A DNA stretch of 21,253 bases from an uncultured Chitinophagales bacterium (GTDB lineage Bacteria > Bacteroidota > Bacteroidia > Chitinophagales > Chitinophagaceae), in NCBI GenBank assembly GCA_946886475.1, contig CAMPIQ010000056.1:1-21253 (forward strand), written 5' to 3'. A program made the translations under genes and the position numbers. Below the pieces are notes generated by a model that worked only from the letters and a program-made list of their open reading frames with translations, did not search any database and had not been told where the DNA came from. Below, in pieces: positions 1 to 7,633 of this stretch. The number at the start of each line of letters is the position of its first letter. Within the stretch, counting starts at the first letter, position 1.

Positions 1-656
1 GATTTTTTATCGATGGCAACAACAACCAATGGATTGTTATTATTATCCGGTGTCAGGTAAATGAATTTTTCCTCACGTTGTATTTCATTCATGCAGTCTG
101 TGGAAACAGCGAATGAAATAATATTTCCTTCCAGTGTATTTATATAAGAAGAACAATATACCATGGCTCCTTCATTATTGAATATCCTGACCTCACCCCG
201 CAGGTCGCGGTAACCCGGGCTTAAGGAATTCATGATCTCTGTTATATCATCTGAATCCTGATACTTTACTCTCGTTAGATAATTAAATGCATCGATCCAG
301 GAAATGACGGCTGTTTCCAGTAATGTTCTTTCTTCATATTCCCTGTAACCTGATCTTTTATTATTACTGAACTGATAGATCACCCGGCGCCAGATGTCAC
401 GGCCTTCCTCCTTATTCCTCAGTAGAAAATGTGTGGAATCAATATTGCCTGACGCATTGAAAAAATAGGTTGTCCTGGAATTAAAAGCCGATGCTACAGG
501 TATCCATTCTCCTTTGTCCAGGATCACGCTATCATAAGCATATGTAACCACCTGTTTTACTTTACCGTTTATTCCATATTCTTTTGCATCGCTGTGTTCC
601 TGTGAAAAAGAACAATAATAGAACATCAGGCCCCAAAAAAGGAAGAAGCATTTCAT
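1..656 (-). CDS. Secreted hypothetical protein, C-terminus cut off by the window edge
   Basis: The minus-strand frame opens at an ATG at 656-654 and stays open to base 1, so about 218 residues are visible and the end is missing. The N-terminus (MKCFFLFWGLMFYYCSFSQE) is a short hydrophobic stretch ending in SFSQ, a typical Bacteroidota signal peptide. A lipoprotein reading at Cys15 is possible but the lipobox is poor. The mature part is polar, with many Tyr, Asn and Glu, and shows no motif I recognise. The segment NGKVKQVVTYAYDS recalls secreted Bacteroidota proteins with repeated text-like beta strands, but this is only an impression. It lies 4 nt downstream of the stop of the small membrane protein at 661-1053, so the two are probably co-transcribed. 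Confidence 0.75.
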   Translation of the reverse strand, partial: MKCFFLFWGLMFYYCSFSQEHSDAKEYGINGKVKQVVTYAYDSVILDKGEWIPVASAFNSRTTYFFNASGNIDSTHFLLRNKEEGRDIWRRVIYQFSNNKRSGYREYEERTLLETAVISWIDAFNYLTRVKYQDSDDITEIMNSLSPGYRDLRGEVRIFNNEGAMVYCSSYINTLEGNIISFAVSTDCMNEIQREEKFIYLTPDNNNNPLVVVAIDKK

Positions 657-660
657 ATCA

Positions 661-1053
661 TCAGGTTTCACTGACAAGGTAAGTAATAAACCAGATCACA
701 GGATTACCACTTGGCACATGCATAAGTATAACCATGGCAAGGTAGGGCAGCAGGCAAACCGACTGAAGATTAAAATGTTTTTTTGACAACTGTCTTTTCC
801 ATAAAAAATAAGACAACAGGCTGCATAAGAATGCCACTACAAAGCCGGATGGGATGAGCTTAAGCAGCACCTTTCCGGTCCTGAACATAAATAAACCCAT
901 CCGCCCCTCAAATGACGAAGGATCAAAGAACACATAACTGCTGCCTGGCATTTCACCACCTCCCCATTTCACATAAAATACAAAGGCCATGATCATAAAC
1001 AAGGCAGGTAGCAATGCCAGCGTGATGAATATATACCTAAAAGCTTTTTCCAT
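661..1053 (-). CDS. Small hypothetical membrane protein
   Basis: This 130-residue protein has hydrophobic segments at about residues 7-28, 66-85 and 97-112, and perhaps a fourth near 117-127, so it is probably an inner-membrane protein. The loop between the first two segments is Gly- and Phe-rich. I see no catalytic motif and recognise no family. It is followed 4 nt later by the secreted protein at 1-656, suggesting a two-gene unit, and is transcribed divergently from 1165-1641 across a 111-bp spacer. Function unknown. Confidence 0.7.
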   Translation of the reverse strand: MEKAFRYIFITLALLPALFMIMAFVFYVKWGGGEMPGSSYVFFDPSSFEGRMGLFMFRTGKVLLKLIPSGFVVAFLCSLLSYFLWKRQLSKKHFNLQSVCLLPYLAMVILMHVPSGNPVIWFITYLVSET

Positions 1054-1164
1054 GAAAAGCGCTAAAATAACTTATCCAACCAGATAAATTAAAAAACCCC
1101 TCCTTTGTGATGGAAAAATGAACCAGGCGCAATATTCACCATTCCCATTTGCTACATTAGCAAC

Positions 1165-1641
1165 ATGAAGGCGGCATCAGTTATCGAGATCAAACAAAGA
1201 TTAAAGGAAACAGATAAAAAAGAGCTGGTTGAACTCTGCCTGCGCCTGGCAAGGTTTAAAAAGGAAAACAAAGAATTGCTTACCTACCTTCTTTTTGAAG
1301 CCGATGATATCAATACCTATATCAGACATGTGAACGAGGAAACAGATCTTGAATTTTCGGAGATCAATACTTCAAATATTTACTTCGCCAAAAAAAGCCT
1401 GCGCAAGATCCTCCGGCATTGTAACAAATTCATACGGTATACCGGTGATAAAAAAGCAGAGGTTGAAATTCTGCTTCACTACCTTACCAACCTGCACGGA
1501 TTGAAGGTACCATGGAAAAAAAGTCCTGCACTGGTAAATCTTTATCAGGCACAACTCAAAAAGATAGGAACCACCATTGATTCCATGCATGAGGACCTTC
1601 AGTGGGATTACCGGAAAGAGTTGCAACGGCTTATTAACTGA
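1165..1641 (+). CDS. Hypothetical cytoplasmic alpha-helical protein
   Basis: This is a 158-residue, Lys- and Leu-rich protein with no signal peptide or membrane segment. It starts at ATG 1165. The N-terminal third (residues 1-45) has a heptad-like amphipathic pattern (IKQRLKETDKKELVELCLRL), resembling the helical start of small Bacteroidota proteins without assigned function. The middle part is basic (KKSLRKILRHCNKFIRYTGDKK). I do not recognise a domain. Its stop lies 6 nt from the stop of the convergent BrkB-family gene, with no clear terminator hairpin between them. The reading frame looks genuinely coding because it has normal codon use and balanced composition, but its function is unknown. 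Confidence 0.7.
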   Translation: MKAASVIEIKQRLKETDKKELVELCLRLARFKKENKELLTYLLFEADDINTYIRHVNEETDLEFSEINTSNIYFAKKSLRKILRHCNKFIRYTGDKKAEVEILLHYLTNLHGLKVPWKKSPALVNLYQAQLKKIGTTIDSMHEDLQWDYRKELQRLIN

Positions 1642-1647
1642 TCATGT

Positions 1648-2580
1648 TTAGCTCAGGGATCCCGACTCAGCCACATCGCTTTCTATAATGGTATAATGTA
1701 TTGCATGTTTTTTGGGCACAATTGGAATGCTCTTATGCAGGGCAAAGATTTTAGTGAAAGCAGCACCATAATATAAAATGAGCGCTGAATAAAATACAAA
1801 TAGCAATAACAGCACAATGGATGCTGATGTTCCATAAAGTGTGGTGATATTGCTATAACTCAGAAGCCATTGCAACACGATCTTTCCCAACGAGAACAAA
1901 ATGCTCGTTAAAAAAGCACCGGCCAGGGCAATTCGCCAGGATGGCCTCCCATCGGGAAGGTAACTGAATACCATCCAGAACCATAGTGTTACTACCACTA
2001 TGGATACTATATAACGCAATACTCCATTAAAATAAAAAGACAGGCTTGGTGAATATTCGAAAATATAATCGCCAATAAATGCTCTGATGGTTTCGGCCAC
2101 TATGCCTAAAATAAATAATACGCCGGCTACCAATATTACAAAGATTGATTGCCCCCTGGAATTGATCGTTTTCATAACTCCCTTCATCGGGACGGGCTTA
2201 ATTTTCCATATCTGGTTGATTGAACTCTTAATCACCTTGAATAAGGTAGTAGCCACAAATACCAGAAACAAAAAGCCTGCTGCCGTTATAGCCCAGTTAT
2301 CAGTGAGTCCGCGCAAGGCACCCAGCACGTCAACAACCTGCCGTACGGCTTCTGGTCCAACTATGTCTGACAGGCTTTTAAACAATTCCAGCCTTATGGT
2401 TTGCGGATCAAATACCAGCCTGAAAACCTGGATAAGTATCACCAGAATGGGCGGCAGGGCAAAGGTTGTAAAGAAAGCTGTGGCGCCTGCCATTCGAAGC
2501 GGATCGTTTTTCAGTAGCTCACTGAAAGACTGAATCAGCAGCGATCCCATTCCGCTAATATTTTGTTTCATGTTCCCCAT
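1648..2580 (-). CDS. YihY/BrkB family inner-membrane protein
   Basis: The protein has 310 residues, the usual length for the family. The N-terminal signature AGATAFFTTFALPPILVILI (about residues 27-46) is the conserved first membrane segment of BrkB/YihY proteins. Further hydrophobic segments lie at about 95-118, 145-168, 188-210, 220-243 and 250-275, giving about six membrane spans. The family was once called ribonuclease BN by mistake and includes a Bordetella serum-resistance factor; its biochemical role is still unsettled, with transport or envelope functions proposed. The gene begins 15 nt after the small VanZ-like gene on the same strand, so they probably form an operon. A second ATG three codons in is an alternative start. 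Confidence 0.9.
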   Translation of the reverse strand: MGNMKQNISGMGSLLIQSFSELLKNDPLRMAGATAFFTTFALPPILVILIQVFRLVFDPQTIRLELFKSLSDIVGPEAVRQVVDVLGALRGLTDNWAITAAGFLFLVFVATTLFKVIKSSINQIWKIKPVPMKGVMKTINSRGQSIFVILVAGVLFILGIVAETIRAFIGDYIFEYSPSLSFYFNGVLRYIVSIVVVTLWFWMVFSYLPDGRPSWRIALAGAFLTSILFSLGKIVLQWLLSYSNITTLYGTSASIVLLLLFVFYSALILYYGAAFTKIFALHKSIPIVPKKHAIHYTIIESDVAESGSLS

Positions 2581-2595
2581 TCCAAAGGATGTGTT

Positions 2596-2868
2596 TTAAA
2601 ATAAAGTATGTATGGCCAGGGTAAATCCCATTCCAACCACTCCTCCAATGATACTGGCTATTGCATCCATTACATCGTGATGCCCCATACCGGTGATCTT
2701 TGAAAAAAGTTCAAATCCATAGCTGATCGCTATTACCAGCGCAAATGAAATAAGAATGCCTGTGATCAGTGATCCATCCAGCAGGAACAATAAAAAGGCA
2801 AGCAATACAGCACCTAAAATGATGCCTGCATAAAAATGTTTCCATTTATCTGCTTCAATTTTCTTCAT
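2596..2868 (-). CDS. Small VanZ-like membrane protein
   Basis: From the ATG at 2868 the product has 90 residues. It begins with a short basic stretch and then DKWKHFYAG, an Asp-x-x-x-His pattern at the start of the first membrane helix that is also seen in VanZ-like and DUF2279-like proteins. Three hydrophobic segments follow, and GHHDVMDAIASIIGGVVG near residues 64-81 resembles the final conserved Asp-Ala...Gly segment of VanZ-type domains. The frame can be extended upstream to a TTG at 2913, but the added residues look non-coding and that start is poorly supported, so I chose the ATG. It is upstream of and probably co-transcribed with the BrkB gene. The function is unknown and the family assignment is tentative. 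Confidence 0.7.
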   Translation of the reverse strand: MKKIEADKWKHFYAGIILGAVLLAFLLFLLDGSLITGILISFALVIAISYGFELFSKITGMGHHDVMDAIASIIGGVVGMGFTLAIHTLF

Positions 2869-2932
2869 GATTACAGAATTAAAGATATTCGCTTCCGGCT
2901 TAACACTGAACAATCACTCCCAACCATAGCAT

Positions 2933-3601
2933 ATGCTGGAACCACAAACCATCAAATTTTTGAAAGCCCTCAGGAAAAATAACAACAAACCCTGGTTCGA
3001 TGCCCACAGGCCACAGTATGAAGCAGCAAGAATTGATTTCTCCAATTTCATCCAGCTGGTTATAGAAGACCTTCAAAGATCTGACACAACTATTACAGGC
3101 CTGTCATCAAGAGACTGTTTATTCAGGATAAACAGGGATATACGTTTTTCTCATGATAAGACGCCTTATAAATCGAATTTCGGGGCCAGTATAAAACGCG
3201 GAGGCAGAAAGTCGGCATTTGCCGGATATTATTTTCATTGTGAACCCGGCCAAAGTTTTATAGGAGGCGGTTTATGGATGCCTGAATCGCCAAATTTGAA
3301 AAAGCTTAGACAGGAAATAGATTATAATTACGATGAATTGAAGGAAATATTAAATGAAAAAAAATTTAAAAAGATATATGGTGATGTATTCAGGGGTGGG
3401 GATGTTAGTTTAAGCACCATGCCCAAAGGATATGAAAAAGACAATCCCGCAGCCGGTTATTTAAAATTAAAAAGCATGATCGCTGAAACAACTGTGCAGG
3501 ATGAAGAATTAACCAAAGCCAGTCTTCATAAAAAAACAATCGATGCTTTTCTTGCCCTTCAACCTTTATTAAATTTTATCAACCGCTCCATTGAAGAATG
3601 A
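2933..3601 (+). CDS. DUF2461 domain-containing protein
   Basis: The 222-residue length and the motif order match the DUF2461 (TIGR02453) family. An N-terminal segment FLKALRKNNNKPWFDAHRPQ (about residues 9-28) is followed by RINRDIRFSHDKTPYKSNFG (about residues 65-84) and then a GGxW-type motif (IGGGLWMPES, about 110-119). These are the most conserved parts of the family. No signal peptide or membrane segment is seen, so the protein is cytoplasmic. The family is widespread but its biochemical activity is not established. The gene is divergent from the VanZ-like/BrkB pair, with a 64-bp spacer from the chosen ATG at 2868. Confidence 0.92.
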   Translation: MLEPQTIKFLKALRKNNNKPWFDAHRPQYEAARIDFSNFIQLVIEDLQRSDTTITGLSSRDCLFRINRDIRFSHDKTPYKSNFGASIKRGGRKSAFAGYYFHCEPGQSFIGGGLWMPESPNLKKLRQEIDYNYDELKEILNEKKFKKIYGDVFRGGDVSLSTMPKGYEKDNPAAGYLKLKSMIAETTVQDEELTKASLHKKTIDAFLALQPLLNFINRSIEE

Positions 3602-3685
3602 TATTTTAACAGGTTACTCCTATTAAAACCTAATCGCCACATTCCCAATGCGCCTGATAAAGCAGGCTGCGATTTTATAATTTCA

Positions 3686-3742
3686 ACAACAGTATTAATT
3701 GTTAAGGCATTATGATTTATATCGGATGTGCCTTAACGTTGT
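3686..3742 (+). promoter_or_regulatory. Bulged inverted repeat in front of the lipoprotein gene
   Basis: A perfect 9-bp inverted repeat (GTTAAGGCA at 3701-3709, TGCCTTAAC at 3729-3737) encloses a 19-nt loop. The stem continues below a 10-nt one-sided bulge as ACAAC (3686-3690) pairing with GTTGT (3738-3742). A TTGACA hexamer follows at 3744-3749, and the lipoprotein ATG is at 3766. The element could be an operator or an RNA structure in the leader. No U-run follows, so it is not an intrinsic terminator. Confidence 0.4.
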
Positions 3743-3765
3743 ATTGACAAAACAAACCGTTTATT

Positions 3766-4446
3766 ATGAAAAAATATTTACCCTTTTTTGCCCTGGCCTT
3801 TGTATTTGTTACATCCTGTGCCCACAAGCATTATACCTCATCGGCCTTTGAGCAGCAATCCGCTTCACACCGTAGTATTGCCATTCTGCCGGCGGAAATG
3901 ATCTTTACCGGTACCAAACCTAAGAACCTGACAGAAGAAGATATCCGCAAAATAGAAGAAACGGAAAGCAATATTTTTCAGAATGCATTATTTAACGGCA
4001 TCCTGAAATATGCCAATACAAAGCGATATACCACTTATGTGTCTGTACAGGATATTGGCACCACCCGAAAATTGCTTGAAGAAAATAATATTTCCATCAG
4101 GAGTTCCTGGAATGAAGATGATAAAAAACTTGCGGAACTCCTTGGTGTTGATGCAGTAGTAAGAATGCGCGTACAAAAGAAAAGATATATGAGCGACCTT
4201 GCATCACTGGGTATCAGCATTGGAAGGGATGTTCTGCAGACTGTGAGTTCGGGTAAATTTCCCGTACCCTATGTACCCAATAAAACAAATGATATCTACG
4301 CTTCCTGTAATATCATCAGCAATAATATGACGCTCTGGAACGATCATTATGAAAGAAGTGCCAATTATAACAGACCTTCTGAAGATGTGATCATTGACAT
4401 AGCTGACAATTTTGGAAAAAATTTTCCATACCGGAAACGGAGGTAA
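3766..4446 (+). CDS. Predicted outer-membrane or periplasmic lipoprotein
   Basis: The 226-residue product has a clear lipoprotein signal: a basic start, a hydrophobic core and a VTSC lipobox with the lipidated Cys at residue 18. The mature part begins with a short linker and then SIAILPAEMIFTG, a strand pattern like the first beta strand of CsgG/TolB-N-like or GNA1162-like lipoproteins. LAELLGVDAVVRMRVQKK (about residues 125-142) fits the following helix-strand unit of such folds. This resemblance is inferred from pattern only. The gene is monocistronic: a bulged inverted repeat precedes it and a terminator hairpin at 4512-4532 follows. Function unknown, but an envelope-associated, oligomeric role would fit the fold guess. 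Confidence 0.8.
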   Translation: MKKYLPFFALAFVFVTSCAHKHYTSSAFEQQSASHRSIAILPAEMIFTGTKPKNLTEEDIRKIEETESNIFQNALFNGILKYANTKRYTTYVSVQDIGTTRKLLEENNISIRSSWNEDDKKLAELLGVDAVVRMRVQKKRYMSDLASLGISIGRDVLQTVSSGKFPVPYVPNKTNDIYASCNIISNNMTLWNDHYERSANYNRPSEDVIIDIADNFGKNFPYRKRR

Positions 4447-4507
4447 GAAAGCTGATGGCCACCAGCCGCCGGCCTTTAGCCCGGTTATTATCATTGTCAA
4501 TAGAAAT

Positions 4508-4540
4508 AAAGGAGACGCGGTATTTGCGTCTCTTTTATTT
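4508..4540. terminator. Intrinsic terminator between convergent genes
   Basis: GAGACGC (4512-4518) and GCGTCTC (4526-4532) form a perfect 7-bp stem with a 7-nt loop, followed on the plus strand by TTTTATTT. Flanking A and T bases extend the stem and also give a shorter U-run on the minus strand, so it may serve both the lipoprotein gene and the convergent asd gene. Confidence 0.8.
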
Positions 4541-4554
4541 ATGCTCATTACTAC

Positions 4555-5544
4555 TCATAACAACCCTTTCCCTACCAGATATTCCGCGATCTGCACCGCA
4601 TTGGTAGCCGCTCCTTTTCTGAGATTATCGCTAACGATCCACATGTTAAGGGTTCTGGGCTGGCTTTCATCTCTTCGTATTCTTCCAACAAATACCTCAT
4701 CTTTTTCATGAGCCAATAAGGGCATGGGATATAATTGTTGCAAGGGATCATCCTGCACCACAACACCGGGTGCATCCTGCAACACCTTACGCAGCTCCAC
4801 AAGATCAAAATCATTTTCAAATTCTATATTCACACTTTCACTATGCCCCCCCATAACAGGTATCCTCACGGTTGTAGCGGTTACCCGGATATTATCATCC
4901 CCCATGATCTTTTTTGTTTCATTTACCATCTTCATTTCTTCCTTGGTATAACCATTATCAAGAAATACATCGATCTGGGGCAGGGCATTTAGGTCGATCT
5001 GGTATTTGTAGGCCATCTCGCCTTCTTTCCCGGACCTTTCATTGAACAGCTGGTCAACTGCTTTTTTACCAGTGCCGGTTACACTCTGGTAGGTGGACAC
5101 TACCACTCTTTTTATTCCATATTTTTTGTGAAGCGGCTGAAGGGCCACCACCATCTGAATTGTAGAACAATTGGGATTGGCAATGATCTTATCTTTCCTG
5201 GAAAGCACCTCAGCATTTACTTCTGGAACAACAAGGGGCCTGGAAGGATCCATTCTCCATGCTGATGAATTGTCTATTACTGTAATGCCGGCTTCCGCAA
5301 ACCTGGGCGCCCACTCAAGCGATGTGCTGCCACCAGCTGAAAATAAAGCCACATCCGGTTTAGCATCAATTCCAGACTGCATGCCCACTACGTTGTATTT
5401 CTTTCCTTTGAATACAACCTCCTTCCCAACAGACCTTTCAGAAGCCACAGGTATGAGTTCGTCTACAGGAAAATTTCTTTCCGCAAGCACCTGCAACATT
5501 TTAGTACCAACCAAACCTGTGGCTCCAACTACAGCAACTTTCAT
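4555..5544 (-). CDS. asd: Aspartate-semialdehyde dehydrogenase
   Basis: The enzyme reduces aspartyl-4-phosphate to aspartate-4-semialdehyde with NADPH, the branch-point intermediate for lysine/diaminopimelate, threonine, methionine and isoleucine. The 329-residue protein begins with the nucleotide-binding loop VGATGLVGTKML (residues 6-17). The catalytic Cys126 lies in NPNCSTIQ, the active-site His234 in GGHSES, and the substrate-binding Arg227 just before it. I chose the ATG at 5544 because it places the Rossmann strand at the very N-terminus as in the family; an in-frame ATG at 5574 would add ten lysine-rich residues with no support. It is transcribed alone toward the terminator at 4508-4540. 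The 5' region carries a Lys/Thr/Met-rich mini-ORF and a terminator hairpin, suggesting attenuation. Confidence 0.97.
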   Translation of the reverse strand: MKVAVVGATGLVGTKMLQVLAERNFPVDELIPVASERSVGKEVVFKGKKYNVVGMQSGIDAKPDVALFSAGGSTSLEWAPRFAEAGITVIDNSSAWRMDPSRPLVVPEVNAEVLSRKDKIIANPNCSTIQMVVALQPLHKKYGIKRVVVSTYQSVTGTGKKAVDQLFNERSGKEGEMAYKYQIDLNALPQIDVFLDNGYTKEEMKMVNETKKIMGDDNIRVTATTVRIPVMGGHSESVNIEFENDFDLVELRKVLQDAPGVVVQDDPLQQLYPMPLLAHEKDEVFVGRIRRDESQPRTLNMWIVSDNLRKGAATNAVQIAEYLVGKGLL

Positions 5545-5601
5545 TTTTATTTTTGTTTTAATAAAGTGATTCAAATATTAATCCCTTTTACACCATTGAA
5601 C

Positions 5602-5626
5602 AAAAAAAGCCTCCCGGTTGGAAGGC
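5602..5626 (-). terminator. Intrinsic terminator in the asd leader (candidate attenuator)
   Basis: On the minus strand GCCTTCC-AACC-GGGAGGC (5626-5609) forms a 7-bp stem with one G-U pair and a 4-nt loop, followed by seven T residues (5608-5602). It has every property of an intrinsic terminator but lies 57 nt upstream of the asd start, not after a gene. The only ORF before it on this strand is the 20-codon ORF at 5654-5716. A termination point between a peptide ORF and a biosynthetic gene is the layout of an attenuator. Confidence 0.75.
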
Positions 5627-5653
5627 CTGTAATTTATTCCGGAACATACAATT

Positions 5654-5716
5654 TTACACACCTTCTGTTTGAAGCTCCTGTTTCTTATTCATTTTTGTAT
5701 GCTTATGCTTTTTCAT
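5654..5716 (-). CDS. Putative 20-residue leader peptide for asd
   Basis: The ORF reads ATG (5716-5714) to TAA (5656-5654). Its product starts MKKHKHTKMNKKQ and ends QTEGV: 6 Lys, 2 Thr and 2 Met among 20 residues, all products of the pathway that asd feeds. Residues Lys11-Lys12 lie just upstream of a CUUC segment (5674-5671) that can pair with GAAG (5665-5662). Extended to GAAGGU (5665-5660), that second segment can instead pair with GCCUUC of the terminator stem (5626-5621). Stalling at the Lys codons would leave this second segment free to block the terminator, while a ribosome at the stop codon would cover it. There is no obvious Shine-Dalgarno sequence, as is usual in this phylum. The peptide itself probably has no other function. 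Chance A-richness could also produce Lys codons, so this is an inference. Confidence 0.5.
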   Translation of the reverse strand: MKKHKHTKMNKKQELQTEGV

Positions 5717-5723
5717 TGTGTGG

Positions 5724-5756
5724 CGAATGTAATGTGAAATGTTTTTTTCTCCAAAA
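5724..5756 (-). promoter_or_regulatory. Possible Bacteroidota-type promoter for the asd leader
   Basis: On the minus strand TTTTG (5756-5752) is followed after 20 nt by TACATTCG (5731-5724), one base off the TAnnTTTG -7 element of Bacteroidota promoters. The expected start site would lie at about 5718, almost at the ATG of the leader ORF, so the leader peptide would be translated from a nearly leaderless mRNA. This is a weak match in an AT-rich region. Confidence 0.3.
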
Positions 5757-5808
5757 TCTCTGGTGTTTTTACCAGGGTTTTCTTTCCATTGCCATTTAGC
5801 TTGGCATC

Positions 5809-7527
5809 ATGAAACTTTTAAAATTCATTCCCTATATACTGCTGGCCCTACCGGCTATTCCGGAAGCGCAGGTTGCAGAAAGGTTTGACCTGGTGATCAC
5901 TGAAATAATGGCGGATCCTTCCCCTTCTATTGGATTACCCAATGCAGAATACATTGAGGTGAGGAACCGTTCAACAAAAAGTATTTCGCTGAATGGCTGG
6001 AAACTGGGTGATGAGGTTGCAAACGGCAGCATTTCCTCCTCCTATATTCTAAAACCAGACAGCATTGTAATTCTATGTGCCAACAGCCAGGTAAATAATT
6101 TTTCTGCATTTGGAAAAGCCCTTGGTGTTACCGGTTTCCCGTCTTTTGATAACGACGGGGATCTCATTAGCCTGCAATCTTCTGAAGGTAAAACCATTCA
6201 TGCTGTTGCTTATTCCTCTTTATGGTTTCCTAATAGCTTAAAAAAAGAAGGTGGCTGGTCGCTTGAAATGATAGACCCGGATATTCCCTGCACCGGTGAA
6301 AAAAACTGGACCGCCAGTACGCATATACAGGGAGGAACTCCGGGACAAATAAATTCTGTTGATGGAACCACCATTGATCACGATCCTCCCCAACTATTAA
6401 GGACCTATAATAAAGACAGCATCACTTTCATTGCTGTTTTCAACGAATCGCTTGACAGCGCATCCGCATCGGATTTTTCCAACTATTCAATCAATAATAA
6501 CATGATCATTTCAAATGCTTTTCCCATCGCTCCTTTATTCAGGGAAGTGGCCCTGCAACTCTCCGCACCATTGCAAACAGAAAAGGTTTACGAATTACTG
6601 GTAAGGAATGTAACAGATTGTATGAATAATACCATTGGAGTCTTTAATAAAACAAAGGCCGGCCTGGCTATTGAAGCTGTACCCAGCGATATTGTGATCA
6701 ATGAAATATTATTCAACTCAAAACAGGGCGCCTATGATTTTGTAGAATTGAAAAACCGGTCTGAAAAAATCATTGATGCATCCGGAATTTACATTGCCAA
6801 CAGGAATGCATCTGGAGATGTTGGTTCCTTAAAAAAGGCCAGTGAATCTAAATTCAATCTGTATCCGGGTGAACATTATGTAATTACTGAAAATGCCCTG
6901 TCACTGGGCCTAAATTATTTTGTAAAAGAACCGGGGTGCGTATTCCAGATAAACACCATGCCCTCCTATCCTGATGATAAAGGCACAGTAATCATCACCA
7001 ACAGCCAGGGCCTGATACTGGATGAAGTTCAATATTCAGATAAATGGCATTTTGCACTGATCAGTAACCCCGAAGGCGTATCGCTTGAAAGACTGGATAC
7101 AGAAAAATCATCTCTGGATAAATTCAACTGGCATTCGGCTTCCTATTCCAGCGGATTTGCTACACCTACCTCAGTCAATTCCCAGGCAAAGCAGGACATC
7201 AATTCAAATTCAGGACTGGTGATCCATCCTGAAATTTTCTCACCCGACAGCGATGGATTTGACGATATGGCATTGATCCAGTATAGGCTTGAAGAACCGG
7301 GTTACGTTGCCAATGTTATCATTTTTGATGTGCTGGGCAGGCCCGTACGTTACCTGGTAAAGAATGGACTTACCGGACTTAAAGGAAGCTGGACCTGGGA
7401 TGGACTCAATGATAAAATGGAAAAGTTACCTGTAGGATCATATATAATTTATACAGAGTTTTTTAACCTTCAGGGAAAGAAAAAGCATTTCAGGAATTCA
7501 ATTGCCCTTGCAAGAATGATGAAGTAA
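5809..7527 (+). CDS. Secreted lamin-tail-domain protein with FlgD-like C-terminus
   Basis: The 572-residue protein has a signal peptide (about residues 1-20, ending PEAQ). Residues 26-181 form a lamin tail domain: it opens with LVITEIMADPSP, has the EYIEVRNRS strand and closes with GGTPGQINS. Residues 190-290 look like an Ig-like or Big_5 domain (DPPQLL...FNESLD). Residues 294-456 form a second lamin tail domain (DIVINEILFNS, FVELKNRS). Residues 470-565 carry the HPEIFSPDSDGFDD and WDGLNDKMEKLPVGSYIIY pattern of FlgD-type or gliding-motility-associated C-terminal Ig modules. This architecture is typical of Bacteroidota surface or exported proteins, possibly T9SS clients. It has no visible enzymatic domain. 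It appears monocistronic and divergent from the asd leader. Confidence 0.9.
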   Translation: MKLLKFIPYILLALPAIPEAQVAERFDLVITEIMADPSPSIGLPNAEYIEVRNRSTKSISLNGWKLGDEVANGSISSSYILKPDSIVILCANSQVNNFSAFGKALGVTGFPSFDNDGDLISLQSSEGKTIHAVAYSSLWFPNSLKKEGGWSLEMIDPDIPCTGEKNWTASTHIQGGTPGQINSVDGTTIDHDPPQLLRTYNKDSITFIAVFNESLDSASASDFSNYSINNNMIISNAFPIAPLFREVALQLSAPLQTEKVYELLVRNVTDCMNNTIGVFNKTKAGLAIEAVPSDIVINEILFNSKQGAYDFVELKNRSEKIIDASGIYIANRNASGDVGSLKKASESKFNLYPGEHYVITENALSLGLNYFVKEPGCVFQINTMPSYPDDKGTVIITNSQGLILDEVQYSDKWHFALISNPEGVSLERLDTEKSSLDKFNWHSASYSSGFATPTSVNSQAKQDINSNSGLVIHPEIFSPDSDGFDDMALIQYRLEEPGYVANVIIFDVLGRPVRYLVKNGLTGLKGSWTWDGLNDKMEKLPVGSYIIYTEFFNLQGKKKHFRNSIALARMMK

Positions 7528-7608
7528 AGAGCCATGTTCCATTTTTAAAAACAAAACATGAGTTGCAATGAACAGGCTTTAAGCATGGCAGCTGTTACAA
7601 TCAACAAA

Positions 7609-7627
7609 GCAATGCATAATGCATTGC
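7609..7627. repeat. 8-bp palindromic hairpin
   Basis: GCAATGCA (7609-7616) and TGCATTGC (7620-7627) form a perfect 8-bp stem with a 3-nt TAA loop in the space between two convergent genes. No U-run follows on the plus strand and only a mixed TTTGTTG on the minus strand, so its role as a terminator is doubtful. Confidence 0.45.
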
Positions 7628-7633
7628 ACAATG

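Noticed and set aside
2869..2913. TTG start extending the VanZ-like protein by 15 residues
   Set aside because: The extension adds residues with no similarity to the family and lies in the divergent promoter region; the ATG at 2868 puts the conserved D-x-x-x-H motif near the N-terminus.
4204..4711. Opposite-strand and overlapping ORFs over the lipoprotein and asd genes
   Set aside because: They are shadows of the well-supported genes, with no domain or start context of their own.
5545..5574. ATG at 5574 as the start of asd
   Set aside because: It adds a lysine-rich stretch before the Rossmann strand, whereas the ATG at 5544 gives the usual N-terminus.
5566..5799. 77-residue plus-strand ORF upstream of the lamin-tail gene
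   Set aside because: It spans the opposite-strand asd leader and terminator, has no recognisable domain, and its hydrophobic composition is explained by reading A/T-rich leader DNA.
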